The position numbers were made by a program, and so were the translations under genes. The notes beneath the pieces are model-generated. The model had not been told where the DNA came from and ran no database searches. It saw only the letters and a list, made by a program, of their open reading frames with translations. Below are positions 7,295 to 8,455 of a stretch of 8,455 nt of DNA, one piece after another (within the stretch, counting starts at the first letter, position 1; the number at the start of each line of letters is the position of its first letter). The stretch is from Gammaproteobacteria bacterium UBA3498 (lineage in GTDB: Bacteria; Pseudomonadota; Gammaproteobacteria; Pseudomonadales; Pseudohongiellaceae). The stretch lies in contig DFQD01000249.1 of assembly GCA_002377605.1 (NCBI GenBank), positions 1 through 8,455 of the forward strand, written 5' to 3'.

Positions 7295-7909
7295 CCAATT
7301 GCGCAAAAGTTCTTGCTTATTTAATGCTAACCATTGCAACGCAATAATTGACATAGCGTTATTGACTGCTCCTGAATCTATCGCCTTGAATGCATCATCT
7401 GAAGCCATGACGACTACTTCAATATCTTCGTGTTCGCTTGCCAACCCGAAAATTCCACCCGCATTTTTAGCATCAACCTTGCCACAAAAAAGGGTCACTT
7501 TTTCGTCACTTACTCCAGGACTATTAAAATAGTCACAAATCCTAACTATCTCAATAACTTTACAATCAGCTTCTTCTGCGGATTCCCGAATTGCCGCCGC
7601 TTCCAGTGCTTCATCTTTATCAACCATTCCTGCAATAAGTTCTAGCATCCAAGGTGAAGATTTTTCGTTTAACCCACCAACCCTGAATTGTTGCACCAAG
7701 ACAACCTCGTCACGATCAGGATCATAAAGCAGTACGCCAACTACATTAGCTCTTACTAAAAGTTCGCGATGAATAACGTCGCTCAACCCGCCCCCGAACA
7801 ATTCGTGTCTTAACTGCAATTTGTCGACACGCAAAAAACTACTATAGCTGATTTCTCTACTTATAATTTTAACATCTGCTTGAGAATACTTAGTGATGAA
7901 CTTACGCAT
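7292..7909 (-). CDS. nudF: ADP-ribose pyrophosphatase (NudF-type Nudix hydrolase)
   Basis: NudF hydrolyses ADP-ribose to AMP and ribose 5-phosphate in the cytoplasm, limiting non-enzymatic ADP-ribosylation. The protein has 205 residues (E. coli about 209). The N-terminal part shows the strand order of the family (LRHELFGGG, REL, VGVLLYD, VVLVQQFRVG). The Nudix box starts at Gly94 and has Glu100, Arg108-Glu109 and the metal-binding Glu112-Glu113. ELIAGM before the box and YFNSPGVSDEKVTLF after it are typical of NudF. One deviation is visible: the near-invariant Gly of the box (EEAG) is Asp115 (codon GAT at 7567-7565, one base from GGT). All catalytic glutamates remain, so activity is plausible. 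The start is ATG 7909, with a TATAAT about 20 bases upstream. The gene follows ppiC after 50 bases and precedes the DUF1249 gene, the conserved order. Confidence 0.93.
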   Translation of the reverse strand: MRKFITKYSQADVKIISREISYSSFLRVDKLQLRHELFGGGLSDVIHRELLVRANVVGVLLYDPDRDEVVLVQQFRVGGLNEKSSPWMLELIAGMVDKDEALEAAAIRESAEEADCKVIEIVRICDYFNSPGVSDEKVTLFCGKVDAKNAGGIFGLASEHEDIEVVVMASDDAFKAIDSGAVNNAMSIIALQWLALNKQELLRNW

Positions 7910-7928
7910 TTATGAATCTGACTTTTAA

Positions 7929-7934
7929 ATTATA
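7929..7934 (-). promoter_or_regulatory. Candidate -10 box for nudF
   Basis: The minus strand reads TATAAT here, a perfect sigma-70 -10 hexamer, in the 50-base gap after ppiC. It would start transcription about 12 bases before the nudF ATG. No recognisable -35 lies 16-18 bases upstream (that stretch is GC-rich: GCGAAGCGCGC), so the match could be chance in AT-rich DNA. Confidence 0.3.
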
Positions 7935-7959
7935 GCTAAAGTGTACTTGCGCGCTTCGC

Positions 7960-8238
7960 TTATTCTCGACTGGTTACTTCCAAAAGATGATAGCCAAATT
8001 GAGTTTTTACTGGGCCTTGTAAAGTATTTACGTCAGCACTAAAAACTACTTCATCAAATTCTTTAACCATCATCCCTGGACCGAACTGTCCTAAATCTCC
8101 ACCTTGCGCTTTCGATGGACATGAAGAATGTGCTCGAGCAATGTCAGAAAAATCTTCTCCAGCTTCGATTCGACCTTTTAAACCCAAACATTCTTCTTCT
8201 GTACTTACCAAAATGTGTCGTGCACTAGCAACAGTCAT
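7960..8238 (-). CDS. ppiC: Peptidyl-prolyl cis-trans isomerase, parvulin type (PpiC)
   Basis: PpiC is a single-domain cytoplasmic parvulin that catalyses cis-trans isomerisation of peptidyl-prolyl bonds during folding. From ATG 8238 it has 92 residues, matching E. coli PpiC (about 93). The whole protein is one rotamase domain: ARHILV with His8 near the N-terminus, HSSCPS with Cys40, GGDLGQFGPGMMVKEFD with Met57 and Phe61, VVFS, and the closing TQFGYHLLEV with His84. There is no signal peptide, which separates it from SurA and PpiD types. The frame extends 12 codons upstream to 8274, but ATG 8238 is preceded by a strong AAGGAG (8251-8246) with seven-base spacing and gives the canonical family length. 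It is the first gene of the leftward block and is divergent from the DUF2889 gene. Membership of ppiC in the nudF operon is uncertain, as nudF may have its own promoter. Confidence 0.95.
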   Translation of the reverse strand: MTVASARHILVSTEEECLGLKGRIEAGEDFSDIARAHSSCPSKAQGGDLGQFGPGMMVKEFDEVVFSADVNTLQGPVKTQFGYHLLEVTSRE

Positions 8239-8245
8239 GCGGTTT

Positions 8246-8251
8246 CTCCTT
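8246..8251 (-). promoter_or_regulatory. ppiC: Ribosome binding site of ppiC
   Basis: AAGGAG on the minus strand, seven bases before ATG 8238. It is the strongest Shine-Dalgarno sequence in the window and decides the ppiC start in favour of the 92-residue protein. Confidence 0.85.
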
Positions 8252-8295
8252 GTAAATAAGTTCTCATTATGCACGATCCAGACTTGGTGAGCACG

Positions 8296-8309
8296 CAGGG
8301 AGCACCCTG
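8296..8309. repeat. Small palindrome in the ppiC/DUF2889 divergent control region
   Basis: CAGGG-AGCA-CCCTG is a perfect 5-base inverted repeat with a 4-base centre. It overlaps the second copy of a GAGCAC direct repeat (8289-8294 and 8300-8305, 11 bases apart, about one helical turn). It lies where the -35 region of the plus-strand promoter at 8324 would be, so it could be a regulator site. No known regulator motif is recognised. Confidence 0.35.
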
Positions 8310-8323
8310 AATTCGATTTAAGT

Positions 8324-8329
8324 TATAAT
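8324..8329 (+). promoter_or_regulatory. Candidate -10 box for the DUF2889 gene
   Basis: TATAAT on the plus strand, followed by a GC-rich stretch (ACGCGCCCGGCGG) in the discriminator position. This layout is typical of promoters sensitive to growth rate or the stringent response. No good -35 is seen 16-18 bases upstream, so it may depend on an activator. Transcription would begin near 8336, giving a leader of about 79 bases. Confidence 0.4.
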
Positions 8330-8414
8330 ACGCGCCCGGCGGAATCTGTTGATTCTTCTGGTACTCCAGTCCATGAATTGTTTTTGCTCCTAAAATTTTT
8401 AGATAGGTTTAGTT

Positions 8415-8455
8415 ATGCCGTTGCCAGAATCGTCCCCAAGAAAGCATGTACACAC
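8415..8455 (+). CDS. DUF2889 protein, N-terminal fragment (3'-partial)
   Basis: Only 14 codons are visible before the window ends: MPLPESSPRKHVHT. This closely resembles the opening of DUF2889 proteins as I recall it (MPLP...RKHIHTR, followed outside the window by a segment on the pattern DGLWDIEG). The function of the family is unknown. An AGATAGG (8401-8407) sits seven bases before the ATG and supports the start. The gene diverges from ppiC and has a plausible TATAAT promoter at 8324. Because so little sequence is available, the family call rests on N-terminal pattern memory alone. Confidence 0.55.
   Translation, partial: MPLPESSPRKHVH

Noticed and set aside
8235..8267. Ten-codon upstream frame (MRTYLQGETA) whose TGA overlaps the ppiC ATG
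   Set aside because: It has no ribosome binding site of its own, contains the ppiC Shine-Dalgarno sequence and is short enough to be chance.
8266..8271. CATAAT on the minus strand as a ppiC -10 box
   Set aside because: It is one base off consensus at the critical first T and has no -35 partner; too weak to list as a promoter.
8239..8274. Longer ppiC start at 8274 giving 104 residues
   Set aside because: The start at 8238 has a strong AAGGAG and gives the exact family length; the extra residues have no counterpart in PpiC.
8373..8393. Six-codon frame MNCFCS in the DUF2889 leader as a cysteine leader peptide
   Set aside because: There is no ribosome binding site and no terminator/antiterminator pair, so the two Cys codons are probably coincidence.

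Overview
The window looks like chromosomal DNA of an AT-leaning gammaproteobacterium. The minus strand carries the conserved block ppiC, nudF, a DUF1249 (YqiB-type) gene, a cpdA relic, yqiA, parE and parC, transcribed leftwards in that order. Enteric bacteria and pseudomonads share the core order nudF - DUF1249 - cpdA - yqiA - parE. Two plus-strand genes frame it: a membrane sensor-like gene at the left edge, cut by the window start, and the first 14 codons of a DUF2889 gene at the right edge. I see no rRNA, tRNA, CRISPR array, insertion sequence or phage gene. Closer taxonomic placement (perhaps a marine, Cellvibrio-like lineage) would be a guess.

Layout. Positions 3-1406 (+) encode an Smp/YtjB-like membrane module followed by a HAMP-like linker and a degenerate class III nucleotide-cyclase-like domain. 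It meets parC (1408-3693, -) tail to tail with one base between. parE (3708-5630, -) lies 14 bases upstream of parC, so both topoisomerase IV subunits are probably co-transcribed. Next come yqiA (5682-6281, -, most likely a TTG start), a decayed cpdA 3' end (6292-6477, -), the DUF1249 gene (6464-7021, -), an AT-rich gap of 270 bases, nudF (7292-7909, -) and ppiC (7960-8238, -). A divergent control region (8239-8414) separates ppiC from the DUF2889 gene.

How the genes relate. parE and parC form topoisomerase IV, which unlinks daughter chromosomes. nudF clears ADP-ribose, YqiA is a small esterase, and PpiC is a cytoplasmic prolyl isomerase. In relatives the block also holds cpdA, the cAMP phosphodiesterase. 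Here only its last ~60 codons remain, interrupted by an in-frame TGA, exactly where the intact gene should be.

The main points of interest are this cpdA relic and the cyclase-like domain, which keeps both metal-site aspartates but lacks the usual transition-state Asn and Arg. Together they hint at altered cyclic-nucleotide signalling in this lineage. That link is inference. I do not see a wholly new multi-gene system here.
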